A DNA stretch of 63,820 nucleotides from JBIYSM02 sp044759095 (GTDB lineage: Bacteria > Bacillota > Bacilli > Brevibacillales > Brevibacillaceae). Positions 32,501 through 40,751 of this stretch are shown piece after piece. The DNA lies in contig NZ_JBIYSM020000024.1 of assembly GCF_044759095.2 (NCBI RefSeq), positions 1 through 63,820 of the forward strand, in the 5' to 3' direction. The translations under genes were made by a program, and so were the position numbers. The notes under the pieces were generated by a model. It had not been told where the DNA came from. It ran no database searches and saw only the letters and a list, made by a program, of their open reading frames with translations. Position 1 is the stretch's first letter. Each line of letters begins with the position of its first letter.

Positions 32501-32611
32501 TTATTTGTTTCGCTTTCTGGAAGCCCGTTTCGCATAAAAAATGGTAATGACAAAGGTCAACACCAACACAAGCAGAACCAGTTCTCCCTCTTGCAGGTAG
32601 GAATTGTTCAT
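32501..32611 (-). CDS. small single-pass membrane protein, 36 residues
   Basis: MNNSYLQEGE is followed by one hydrophobic helix of about 17 residues and a basic tail (AKRASRKRNK). GAGGTGAG lies 4-5 bp before the ATG. It is 17 bp upstream of yutE on the same strand. No family is recognised. Confidence 0.55.
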   Translation of the reverse strand: MNNSYLQEGELVLLVLVLTFVITIFYAKRASRKRNK

Positions 32612-32738
32612 CAGGCTCACCTCACTTATCAACAGTATACCAAAATTGCCGAGGCTGTCACGAAAGACCTGCTCTTCCCTTTTCCTTGTGTTACAATGTG
32701 TAAGGAGTTTTTTCGTTTGGACCCAAGGAGGAATTGGT

Positions 32739-33713
32739 GTGGAAAGAGAACTGGCTTTGGAAGTGGTCCGCGTGACGGAGATGGCGGCGCTGGCTTCCTC
32801 CCATTGGCTGGGCCGCGGGAAGAAGAACGAAGCGGATGACGCTGCCACCACGGCGATGCGTGCCATGTTTGATACAATCGCCATGCGCGGAACGGTTGTG
32901 ATCGGCGAAGGAGAACTGGACGAGGCTCCCATGCTCTACATTGGCGAAAAGCTGGGGAATCACGATGCGGAAGGTCCTGAGGTTGACGTGGCGGTGGATC
33001 CCCTGGAGGGTACGACCATTGTCGCCAAAGGACACAATAACGCCATGTCCGTAGTAGCCATTGGCGATCGCGGAACGCTGCTTCACGCTCCCGACATGTA
33101 CATGATGAAGATGGCCGTTGGCAAACGGGCTGCGGGCAGGATCCATCTGAACGATCCGGTGGAAAAGATGATTGAAGTGGTCGCCGAAGCCAACAACAAG
33201 CGGATTCAGGACGTAACGGTGATCGTTCAGGAACGGGACCGTCACAACCACATCATTGACGCCATTCGGGAAAAAGGGGCACGGGTCAAGCTGTTTGGTG
33301 ACGGAGACGTGGGAGCAGCCATTGCCGCTTGCCTTCCCCATACCGGTATTGACTTGTTCCTTGGGATTGGCGGAGCGCCGGAAGGGGTTATCAGCGCAGC
33401 CGCGATCAAATGCCTGGGCGGTGATATGCAGGCGCAGCTGAAACCGCAGAACGACGCTGAGCGGGAACGCTGCATCCGCATGGGATTGGCCGACCCGGAA
33501 CAGCTATTAACGCTGAACGATCTCGTCCGCGGAGATGATGCGATTTTCGCCGCGACTGGAGTCTCCGACGGTGAACTGCTGCAGGGTGTACGCTATCTCG
33601 GTGACGATATGGTAGAGACGCACTCCATCGTCATGCGCGCGAAAACCAAGACCATTCGTTTCATACGCGCGCTGCATAATCTGGAGCATAAACCCAATCT
33701 TGTATGGAAGTAG
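32739..33713 (+). CDS. glpX: fructose-1,6-bisphosphatase class II (GlpX)
   Basis: A 324-residue class II FBPase, a gluconeogenic phosphatase. Metal and substrate motifs are VVIGEGELDEAPM, VDVAVDPLEGTT and GIGGAPEGVISAAAIK, all intact. The GTG at 32739 lies 7 bp after AAGGAGG and gives MERELALEVVRVTEMAAL; the open frame upstream has no ribosome site. A DUF3055 gene follows after 14 bp. Confidence 0.93.
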   Translation: MERELALEVVRVTEMAALASSHWLGRGKKNEADDAATTAMRAMFDTIAMRGTVVIGEGELDEAPMLYIGEKLGNHDAEGPEVDVAVDPLEGTTIVAKGHNNAMSVVAIGDRGTLLHAPDMYMMKMAVGKRAAGRIHLNDPVEKMIEVVAEANNKRIQDVTVIVQERDRHNHIIDAIREKGARVKLFGDGDVGAAIAACLPHTGIDLFLGIGGAPEGVISAAAIKCLGGDMQAQLKPQNDAERERCIRMGLADPEQLLTLNDLVRGDDAIFAATGVSDGELLQGVRYLGDDMVETHSIVMRAKTKTIRFIRALHNLEHKPNLVWK

Positions 33714-33727
33714 AGGGAAGACACACC

Positions 33728-33997
33728 ATGTCCAATGAACTGTTTTTCTTGTACGACGAAACGGAACAAACCACTACCCGCTTCGTCAGCTTCATGGGGG
33801 AAGCAACCCGCTTTGACCTGGCGATCACGAACACGAACCGGTTTTACGGCAAAAAGCTGGTGATCAACATCCAGAACGGGCGCTCCGCCATCATCGGCGA
33901 CGACGACTTGAAGGAAGAAGGCTATCTGGAGTACGCTTTTCAGCTGAACGAACAGGAAGCGGAAGAACTGAAATCGTTTTTACAGACGGTGATCTGA
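33728..33997 (+). CDS. DUF3055 protein
   Basis: An 89-residue protein matching DUF3055: FFLYDETEQTTTRFVSFMGE, then RFDLAI, RFYGKKLV and GYLEYAFQLNEQEAEELKSFL. The family is confined to Bacillales and has no known function. It is probably cotranscribed with glpX and is followed by a terminator. Confidence 0.8.
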   Translation: MSNELFFLYDETEQTTTRFVSFMGEATRFDLAITNTNRFYGKKLVINIQNGRSAIIGDDDLKEEGYLEYAFQLNEQEAEELKSFLQTVI

Positions 33998-34023
33998 AAC
34001 GGGGGCCAAACGCTCCCGTTTTT
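33997..34023 (+). terminator. terminator of the glpX-DUF3055 unit
   Basis: AAACGGG and CCCGTTT flank a short loop, followed by TTATTT. The first bases overlap the gene's stop region. Confidence 0.65.
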
Positions 34024-35225
34024 ATTTGTCGAACGGGAGACGGATGCGAAACACGGCGCCGGAATGAGGGCGGTTCCAAGCAACAATCGTTCCTCCGCAG
34101 CGTTCGATAATCGCGCGGGAGATTGCCAATCCCAGACCGGTTTCCCCATCCTTGCCTTTCATGAAGCGGTTTAACATTGTCCGGGTCGAGCCGGACAGAT
34201 GGGATGCTGCCGTCTTGAACCAGCTTTACCTCAATATGGCGCTTTGCGGCAAGCGGATTGACTCTTTCCATCGCTTGTTTTGCAAGCTGCTCCAGACACA
34301 CCTCTACGGGATGAAAAATACCTTCCTCGCTTTCCAGCTTGGCTAGCAAGATCATCTCCGTGACAAGGTTTTTTAGTCGTACGGACTCCTGCACGATCAC
34401 ATCCAATCCTTTCCGAGCCGCATCTCCGGAAAATACTCCGTCCCTGATTCCTTCCGCATATCCCTGGATGGACATTAACGGTGTCTTCAATTCGTGGGAA
34501 GCGTTTTGAAAAAACTGCTTCTGGATAGCGTGAAATCGGCCCAATTCGTTCGCCATTTCATAGACGCTTTTGGCAACATCCCCAATCTCGCCCCTTGCCT
34601 TGATATGCTCCACATCGGTAAATTTGCGCATCTGAATTTTTTTCAGCTCTGCCTGCAGTTTCACCAACGGTTTTACCAAACTCCGGGTGATCAAATAACT
34701 GATTGCAATGACGCCTGCTGTTCCGATGGCAAGGATCACCACGATTTTTCCCGTCAACTCGATGCGGACATCCTTTAGCCCTCGAATCGGTGTGGCCAAC
34801 AACAGCTTTGGATTTCCGTCCCCTTGAAGGCGAACCGTGACTACGATATATTCGCTATCACCCACATTCCAGATATCCTTGTTCTTTCGTTTGGACTCTT
34901 TTCGTTCAATTCCTTCCACCCATTCGGCAAGAGTCTCTGCAGGAAACGTGGAAAACAACACTCTTTTCTTTTTTCCGGCGATCAACACTTCCACTTTTTT
35001 GCTGGAGATCAACAGTCGATTCAGCTTGTCAAAATCCGGCAGCTCAAGGGTATCCTTTCTTTCGTTCAGCTGCTGTGCCCAAAGCTCGCCTTTTAACAAG
35101 AGCTCTTTCCTTTGCTGCTCAATCAGGTTGTCCAGCAAAAGCGAGTGAATCAACAATGCGGCAGCACCCGTAACGATCACCAACAACAATCCAAATGAAA
35201 GTGTCATCCGATGAAGCAATTTCAT
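34022..35225 (-). pseudogene. sensor histidine kinase, internally deleted and frameshifted
   Basis: The N-terminal part is intact: two membrane helices flanking an extracytoplasmic domain, a HAMP segment, and the phospho-acceptor H in QNASHELKTPLMS. After SVRLDPDN the frame should enter the ATP-binding domain, but the N box and the DxGxG box are absent. Coding resumes in another frame at about LNRFMKGKDGETGLGLAISR (landmark) and runs to the natural stop at 34022. About 40-50 codons are missing, so the kinase cannot bind ATP normally. Confidence 0.8.
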
Positions 35226-35226
35226 A

Positions 35227-35805
35227 TTATTCCTTCTCTCCGCTGCACCTCAGACGGTACCCGTATCCCCAGACCGTTTCCAATGGGATCCCGCTCATTT
35301 TTTTGCGTATCCTTCTGACCAAATCGTCGACTGCCCGATCACTGCCGTAGAAATCATGGCCCTAGACTGAGTTCAGCAGCTCCTCTCTGGAAAATGCGCG
35401 ATTGGGGTGATCAACCAGAAAACGAAGCAATTCGAATTCTTTTAGGGTGGTAACCACCTCGGTTCCCTGCCAAAGCGCCTGTCTCTTCTCCAGATTGAGC
35501 ACAAGCTGATCGGAAGAGAGCAGAGTTTGCTCAGACGGGTCCAAGGAGCGGCTTTTCATTTGATCCCAGCGACGAAGCGCACGATTGACTCGAGCCACCA
35601 ACTCTCTTGGACTGAATGGTTTTGTAAGATAGTCGTCACTTCCCAGCTCCAGGCCGAGAATTTTGTCAACCTCTTCATCACGCGCGGAAATCATGATGAT
35701 CGGCGCCTCCGTTTCAGCCCGGAGACGTCTGCAGAACTCGTACCCGTTCATGGCCGGCAACATGATGTCCAGTACCCAGAGATCAGGTGGAGCTTGAAAG
35801 CCCCA
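35227..35805 (-). pseudogene. OmpR-family response regulator, truncated and with a nonsense codon
   Basis: The receiver domain begins only at about PPDLWVLDIMLPAMNGYEF; the first 40 or so residues, including the acidic pair, are gone. The phospho-accepting aspartate is in VLDIMLP. The winged-helix domain runs to REELLNSV, then a TAG (35362-35364) replaces the expected tryptophan codon. The same frame continues GHDFYGSDRAVDDLVRRIRK and VWGYGYRLRC to a TAA at 35227, just before the kinase start. Two separate lesions make function unlikely. Confidence 0.8.
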
Positions 35806-35829
35806 ATGAGGAGCTTTTTCCTTCTTCCA

Positions 35830-36041
35830 TTATTGCAGTTCTGTTAGGATTTCGGCAATTTGCGCCATTTGCGCGAGAATTTCCTGCTTGAGGTCAACCA
35901 TTTGCTGCAGGAGTTCTACTGCCTCCGACAACAGTGCTTGCGCCTCGTCTTCATTCCCGTTTTTGGTGCGGCTTCCTCGGCTCCCACGACTCCCACACCG
36001 CTGACAAGCAAACTGGCTGTAATCAGTGAAACAGAAATCAT
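35830..36041 (-). pseudogene. small exported protein, frameshifted
   Basis: The start encodes a signal peptide (MISVSLITASLLVSGVGVVG, then AEEAAPK). At an A5 tract the frame is lost; one extra A would join it to NEDEAQALLSEAVELLQQMV, a helical C-terminus ending LTELQ and TAA. The intact product would be about 70 residues. A homopolymer sequencing error is possible. It lies directly upstream of the decayed regulator. Confidence 0.5.
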
Positions 36042-36247
36042 TTTTTTATGTAACCTTCACACTCCCTGCTTGGTTTGGTGTTGATACCTTTATGCTAAAA
36101 CCAAAATGCCGCAAAAATGTGGTACAAGTTGCGAAAAAGTGTAGAAAACGCCCATTTCCGGCCGGACAACTCTCCTCCTGGGTATTTGTCTCGTATACTG
36201 CTACTGCAAGACAGACATAAGCGTAGAGAGGAGTGCGATTCGCGAGT

Positions 36248-36514
36248 ATGCAGCCTTATCAACACGATCACTACCAACCATTCCCGGAAGAGCAAGCCCA
36301 ACCTGTGCTGTTTCCATTTGGACGCCGGAGAAGAAGACGCTTTGTTCCGATTCCCATCCCGATCCCTTTCCCAACGTATGAATACTTCTATCCATACCCA
36401 CCTTATCCGTACTATTCACCTTATCCGTACTATCCGCCGTATTCGCCGTATTACGGATATCAGCACGTACAGGGATCTGCCTACGACGATGGAACGTATG
36501 AACAGGAAGATTAA
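36248..36514 (+). CDS. proline/tyrosine-rich protein, possible coat component
   Basis: An 88-residue protein with an arginine run (GRRRRRRFVP), then a segment made almost only of proline, tyrosine and serine (YPPYPYYSPYPYYPPYSPYY), and an acidic end. Such low-complexity P/Y proteins are common in spore coats of Bacillales; this role is inferred. The ribosome site GAGGAG is 15 bp from the ATG at 36248, while a GTG at 36233 directly abuts it, so the start is uncertain. Its TAA is the first part of repeat R8. Confidence 0.55.
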   Translation: MQPYQHDHYQPFPEEQAQPVLFPFGRRRRRRFVPIPIPIPFPTYEYFYPYPPYPYYSPYPYYPPYSPYYGYQHVQGSAYDDGTYEQED

Positions 36515-36587
36515 GAAAACCCATCCGGGCTTTCTTCGCCGGGCGGGCCCCCGAACACTTTTCTAGCAAATTCTTATACACTAAAAA
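36512..36587 (+). repeat. hairpin repeat R8 (internally deleted)
   Basis: TTAAGAAAACCCATCCGGG, a short loop, CCGGGCGGGCC, CCCGAACACTTTTCTAGC, then a jump to AAATTCTTATACACTAAAAA. About 25 bp of the tail found in R3 are missing, as is the usual TTAGCTA loop. The unit shares its first bases with the stop codon of the P/Y-rich gene. Confidence 0.85.
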
Positions 36588-36640
36588 TAGCGCCCCCTGA
36601 CGGACGATTGGCCATGTCCGCCGGTGAGGCGCTTTTTGCG
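36586..36640 (-). terminator. terminator of yutD
   Basis: AGCGCC (36590-36595) and GGCGCT (36628-36633) form an outer stem; CGGAC/GTCCG form an inner one. The A-run before it (T-run on the minus strand) is the tail of repeat R8. Confidence 0.7.
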
Positions 36641-36641
36641 C

Positions 36642-37286
36642 TTAATCCGGTTTATTTTGCGGGGGGACATTGCTTACCGATACCTTGTCCCGATTGGAGC
36701 GAAGCGAATTGCCCCGCCGGTCTTTTCCTCCCCGGTCCGCTCGCCAGTTCTTGTCTGTTTTGCCTTGTTCAGCTAGGCCTGTTTTGCCGGCCCGTTCGTG
36801 ACGATTTTGACGGTCGCCCTGACTGCTGCCTTGCTTTTCAGGACGATCCTGGCGGTTGGGACGTTGATGAAAGCGTCTGCGTTCCTTCCGATCGAGATAA
36901 GGTATTGCCTGTTCGGCACGGCTGGACGCCTGGAGGTCCAACGTAATGGAAGACTCTTCATAATCGGCGGGGGATTCTCCCGGTACCGTCTGCGCCGCCT
37001 TTACTTTCTTCAGCACAAAGTACGGACATCCGAAGTTGCAGTATTCCTGCAGGTACTCATCGAGGGTGGCAATTCTTTGCTCAAACGGCACCTTTCGGTT
37101 GGCGTTGTCGTAAAATCCTCGCAAACGAAGCTGGCCGTATCCCCAATCCCCCACGATGTAATCGTATTTATCCAATATGTCGCTGTAGCGCTCTTTAAAT
37201 GCTTCCGGGTTCCATCCGTCTCGGTTTTCTTCTATGACCTCATAGGTACCAGCTGGTGTGCGGATCAAGCACGTTTCCTCCTTCAT
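36642..37286 (-). CDS. yutD: DUF1027 protein YutD with a long basic tail
   Basis: A 214-residue protein. Residues 1-95 match the YutD/DUF1027 fold (FKERYSDILDKYDYIVGDWGYGQLRLRGFY as landmark, then LQEYCNFGCPYFVLKK). From about residue 125 the protein is low-complexity and rich in Arg, Gln, Lys and Gly (HQRPNRQDRPEKQGSSQGDR), likely disordered and perhaps nucleic-acid binding. B. subtilis YutD is roughly half this length. Function unknown. Confidence 0.8.
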   Translation of the reverse strand: MKEETCLIRTPAGTYEVIEENRDGWNPEAFKERYSDILDKYDYIVGDWGYGQLRLRGFYDNANRKVPFEQRIATLDEYLQEYCNFGCPYFVLKKVKAAQTVPGESPADYEESSITLDLQASSRAEQAIPYLDRKERRRFHQRPNRQDRPEKQGSSQGDRQNRHERAGKTGLAEQGKTDKNWRADRGGKDRRGNSLRSNRDKVSVSNVPPQNKPD

Positions 37287-37392
37287 GCTTGCATACTATG
37301 TCCATCTTACCACATTTTTTGCTGTTAGACATAAAATTCCCACGAAAACGGTACACCCCGCGAGGGCAATCTACTTACAGGGGGTGTAACCA

Positions 37393-38241
37393 TTGAAAAA
37401 AACCTGGCTTTACAGTACCGTTGCAGGTATCGCTTTGTTGGCGACAGCTTGTGCGAATAACGCCGCTCCTAACAACAACGTCCCGAACAGAACCAATGTG
37501 CAGAATTTCGCTGGTCCCCGAACCATGACCAATAATATGGCAGGCGCTCCAGACGGCATGTTCAATGGCACCATGCGCAACTACAACGCGTTTAACGGTG
37601 CCAATATCCGCACTGCCGATCAGACGGGCATTCGCGGAACCGGAAACGCATCCATTTACCGTGACAATGGCCGAGCGGGAATCATGCAAAACGGCATGTC
37701 GCAGATGGGTTACGTCAGAGTGAACCGAAGCTTCCTGACCAACAATGCCAATCCGCTCAACAACGTTTTTGTTGACCGCGATGCACTGGCACGGGTAGTT
37801 GGCAATGTAACAGCGAGCTGCCCGGGAGTAGATGCGTCCACTGTTCTCGTGACGGACGAGGAATGCTTTGTCGGACTGAATCTCGACAGAAATAACGCTC
37901 AGCCAGGTGGCCCGATCGGCGGCATGGGTACCCGACCCGGCGTTCCAACGAACATCCAGTCCGTGAAGGCACAGGCACGTATGAATGCGATGTCCGTCTG
38001 CCCTCGTTACTACAAGGTATACGTAACGGACAACCAGCAGATCATCGACGAAATGACCCGTATTGCCAGCCGCTCAACAAACATGGGCGCAAACCAACCG
38101 TTTGACGACCGCATGGTTGACATGCTCATCAGAAACATGGGCGATCTGCCGGACGGCCAAGACTTGACCACAAGAGGTTCGACGTTGACCACGGAAATGC
38201 ATCGCTCCCATAAAGCCGGCATCAAAGGCACCAGCCGCTAA
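37393..38241 (+). CDS. YhcN/YlaJ-family sporulation lipoprotein
   Basis: A 282-residue lipoprotein with signal and lipobox (LLATAC, Cys20), an Asn/Met/Gly-rich linker, and a C-terminal YhcN-type domain from about residue 100 (NNVFVDRDALARVVGNVTAS, then VLVTDEECFVGLNL). Relatives are forespore lipoproteins needed for spore outgrowth or cortex. A TTG at 37393 after GGGGGTG is the likely start. A strong terminator follows. Confidence 0.78.
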   Translation: MKKTWLYSTVAGIALLATACANNAAPNNNVPNRTNVQNFAGPRTMTNNMAGAPDGMFNGTMRNYNAFNGANIRTADQTGIRGTGNASIYRDNGRAGIMQNGMSQMGYVRVNRSFLTNNANPLNNVFVDRDALARVVGNVTASCPGVDASTVLVTDEECFVGLNLDRNNAQPGGPIGGMGTRPGVPTNIQSVKAQARMNAMSVCPRYYKVYVTDNQQIIDEMTRIASRSTNMGANQPFDDRMVDMLIRNMGDLPDGQDLTTRGSTLTTEMHRSHKAGIKGTSR

Positions 38242-38252
38242 ACCCTCATGAC

Positions 38253-38286
38253 AAACCCCTATGCAGCCCATATGCATAGGGGTTTT
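38253..38286. terminator. bidirectional terminator between the lipoprotein gene and lipA
   Basis: AAACCCCTATGC and GCATAGGGGTTTT form a 12-bp stem around a 9-base loop, with T-runs on both sides. Confidence 0.9.
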
Positions 38287-38288
38287 CA

Positions 38289-39173
38289 CTACGCCTGCGC
38301 GATGGCTTCTTTCGCAGCGCTGGCTTGTTCGTGAGCGTGATAGGAGCTGCGGACGAGCGGACCTGACTCCACGTGGCTGAAGCCGCGCTTCATCCCTTCT
38401 TCCTTCAGTTTGGCAAACTCGTCAGGGTGATAGTATTTTTCCACGTTCAGATGTTTTTTGGTCGGCTGCAGGTACTGGCCGATGGTCATGATATTGACGT
38501 CCACGGCCCGTAAGTCGTCCATCGTTTCCAAAATTTCTTCGAACGTCTCTCCCACGCCGATCATCAGGCTTGATTTGGTCGGAATGTCAGGCTGCAGTTC
38601 CTTTGCTTTTTGCAAAAGAGCCAACGTCCGGTCGTACTTGGCCCGAGCCCGTACCCGATCCGACAGACGGCGGACGGCTTCAATATTGTGATTGAGCACA
38701 TCCGGACGTGCATCCATGACTACCTGAAGAGCGTCCCAGTTGCCCATGAAATCAGGGATCAGCACTTCCACGGTTGCCAGCGGCAGACGGCGTCGGATTG
38801 CCTTGATCGTTTCCGCAAAGATCTGAGCGCCGCCGTCAGCGAGATCGTCGCGGGCAACGGACGTAACCACGACGTGCTTCAGACCCATCTGTTCGGCTGC
38901 TTCCGCCACGCGTTCCGGTTCGGCCAGGTCCAGTTCCGTCGGGAGACCTGTTTTTACCGCGCAAAAACGACACGCGCGGGTACATATATCACCTAAAATC
39001 ATAAAGGTAGCCGTACGGTTAGCCCAACACTCATGGATATTGGGGCATTTTGCTTCTTCACATACGGTGTGCAGGGTTTTGCTCCGCATGGTCTGCTTCA
39101 GTTCCTTGAAGTTGGCCAGCTCTTCACCTGAGACAAGATTGATCTTGAGCCACTCCGGTTTGCGTTGAATCAT
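38289..39173 (-). CDS. lipA: lipoyl synthase
   Basis: A 294-residue radical-SAM enzyme that inserts two sulfurs into octanoyl groups on 2-oxoacid dehydrogenases and GcvH. Both cluster motifs are present: the auxiliary CEEAKCPNIHEC and the SAM-cluster CTRACRFC. The C-terminal RSSYHA holds the serine that ligates the auxiliary cluster. The ATG at 39173 has GAGGAG 8 bp upstream; a GTG 9 bp earlier overlaps that site. It is B. subtilis lipA/yutB. Confidence 0.95.
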   Translation of the reverse strand: MIQRKPEWLKINLVSGEELANFKELKQTMRSKTLHTVCEEAKCPNIHECWANRTATFMILGDICTRACRFCAVKTGLPTELDLAEPERVAEAAEQMGLKHVVVTSVARDDLADGGAQIFAETIKAIRRRLPLATVEVLIPDFMGNWDALQVVMDARPDVLNHNIEAVRRLSDRVRARAKYDRTLALLQKAKELQPDIPTKSSLMIGVGETFEEILETMDDLRAVDVNIMTIGQYLQPTKKHLNVEKYYHPDEFAKLKEEGMKRGFSHVESGPLVRSSYHAHEQASAAKEAIAQA

Positions 39174-39385
39174 AGGGCTCACTCCTCATTACGACATGGT
39201 CACACCTATTATAGTGGAAGGCTTTTGCCAGGGGCAACATGTATGTCCGAGTCGGAGGCACTCTGTCTAGTATGGCCCTGTGAATAAACATCCATTTATC
39301 CGCATCCCCTTGGAAGCAATTTGGACAACCTATATACTAAGATCAAGCTACATATGAGAACATATGGAATTGGGAGGAAACAGAC

Positions 39386-40585
39386 GTGGAGCGAGTCATT
39401 GAAGTGCGCGGCCACATCATCCGCGACAATATTTTGAAGAAAATCGACGCCTCCGTCGTTCAGTACAACGGTCGTTATCGCGTGCTGCAGCTGTCCGTCG
39501 GGGACCAGGTGGATGACGAATCGGTGGCGAAGATCGCCCTGGACCTGCCGGAGGAAAAAATCGACCTGATCCTGAACGAACTGATTAACATCGGCTGCAC
39601 CATCCCCCGCGGGGAAGAGACGGTCACGGTAAAACCGGCGGAAAAGGACAAAACCGTTCCTGACGATTTCTACTCCACGACCAACCACGCCACGGAAGTG
39701 TTTCTCAACGGCAAGTGGGTGCGGGCCAAATACCAGCGGATGGACGCCTGTCTGGTAATTAAGGGAGACGAAGTCCACTGCGTGAAGCTGCGCGACATCA
39801 AAAAAGGCGACCAGGTGGTTTGCGGCAGCAACGGCGTGCGTCTCGTACTTCCGCAGGTTGAGGAAACCGGATCGGAGTTCTCCTTTATGAACAATGAAGT
39901 AAGCTCTGAACGACGAGTGGAGGTAATCGTCAAGAAGCTGGCGGATGAAATGCGCCAGATTCGTGACCGAAATGGCAAAATCGTGTTTGTGGCGGGACCG
40001 GTTGTGATTCACACCGGCGGGCAGGATGCCTTCATGAGCCTGATCCGCAAAGGATATGTGAACGCGCTTCTGTCCGGTAACGCGCTGGCTGTTCACGACA
40101 TCGAGCGCGCCCTGTTCGGCACTTCGCTGGGCGTAAACCTGGATACAGGGTCTGTCGTGCGCGGGGGCCACAAAAACCACATGCGGGCGATCAACGCCAT
40201 TAACCGTTCCGGTTCCATCACGGAAGCGGTTAACGACGGCACGCTGAAGAGCGGCATCATGTATGAGTGCGTAAAAAACAACGTGCCGTTCGTGCTCGCC
40301 GGATCGATTCGCGACGACGGCCCGCTGCCGGATACGCTGATGGATTTGATCGAAGCGCAAGCGCAATACGCCGAGCAGGTCGCCGACGCAGATATGGTGA
40401 TCATGCTTTCCACGATGCTGCATGCGATCGGTACCGGCAACATGATGCCAAGCTGGATCAAAACCGTCTGCGTCGACATCAATCCCGCCGTCGTCACCAA
40501 GCTGATGGATCGCGGCTCTGCCCAAACGGTAGGGGTCGTCACGGATGTCGGCTTGTTCCTCACCATGCTGGAAAAAGAGCTGTAG
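39386..40585 (+). CDS. TIGR00300/LOR-SDH-domain protein, archaeal-type ornithine cyclodeaminase-like
   Basis: A 399-residue protein of the LOR/SDH conserved-region family: VIEVRGHIIRDNIL at the start, a central IVFVAGPVVIHTGG, GYVNALLSGNALAVHDIE, and LSTMLHAIGTGNM with VCVDINPAVVTKLMDRGS. A methanogen homologue is an ornithine cyclodeaminase, and the same domain forms the C-terminus of cyanobacterial ArgZ/AgrE; here the arginine dihydrolase domain is absent. NAD binding is likely in the C-terminal half. The GTG start follows GGGAGG. No arginine genes are adjacent. Confidence 0.8.
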   Translation: MERVIEVRGHIIRDNILKKIDASVVQYNGRYRVLQLSVGDQVDDESVAKIALDLPEEKIDLILNELINIGCTIPRGEETVTVKPAEKDKTVPDDFYSTTNHATEVFLNGKWVRAKYQRMDACLVIKGDEVHCVKLRDIKKGDQVVCGSNGVRLVLPQVEETGSEFSFMNNEVSSERRVEVIVKKLADEMRQIRDRNGKIVFVAGPVVIHTGGQDAFMSLIRKGYVNALLSGNALAVHDIERALFGTSLGVNLDTGSVVRGGHKNHMRAINAINRSGSITEAVNDGTLKSGIMYECVKNNVPFVLAGSIRDDGPLPDTLMDLIEAQAQYAEQVADADMVIMLSTMLHAIGTGNMMPSWIKTVCVDINPAVVTKLMDRGSAQTVGVVTDVGLFLTMLEKEL

Positions 40586-40720
40586 GCCGCCACTACGAAG
40601 TTTCCCAGGGGTGGCGCTGCTTGATCCCCGCGCCCACGTCCCTACGCTAGCAGGTCGTCACAGCTCGCGGGTAGCTGGAGGAATCGGTCCCTCTACAAAC
40701 CATTGGTTTCTCAACAAACG

Positions 40721-40749
40721 GAGACCGGCCGAGGCCGGTCTCTTTCTTT
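40721..40749 (+). terminator. terminator between the ornithine-cyclodeaminase-like gene and yhaN
   Basis: GAGACCGGCC and GGCCGGTCTC enclose GA and are followed by TTTCTTT. The 135 bp before it hold no gene that I can support. Confidence 0.75.
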
Positions 40750-40751
40750 GG

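Noticed and set aside
32049..32611. A HepT toxin-antitoxin pair formed by yutE and the small membrane protein gene
   Set aside because: The toxin histidine is absent and the small gene encodes a membrane helix, not a nucleotidyltransferase.
39296..40525. A 409-codon open frame antisense to the ornithine-cyclodeaminase-like gene
   Set aside because: The plus-strand gene has a clear family match and ribosome site. The antisense frame is rich in His and Val with no recognisable domain, as expected from a shadow of a GC-rich gene.
40595..40680. T-box-like pieces (GGGGTGGCGCTGC and CCCACGTCCCT) after the ornithine-cyclodeaminase-like gene
   Set aside because: There is no specifier stem, no matching antiterminator pairing that I could draw with confidence, and no downstream gene in the right direction. 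It could be a worn remnant but the evidence is too thin.
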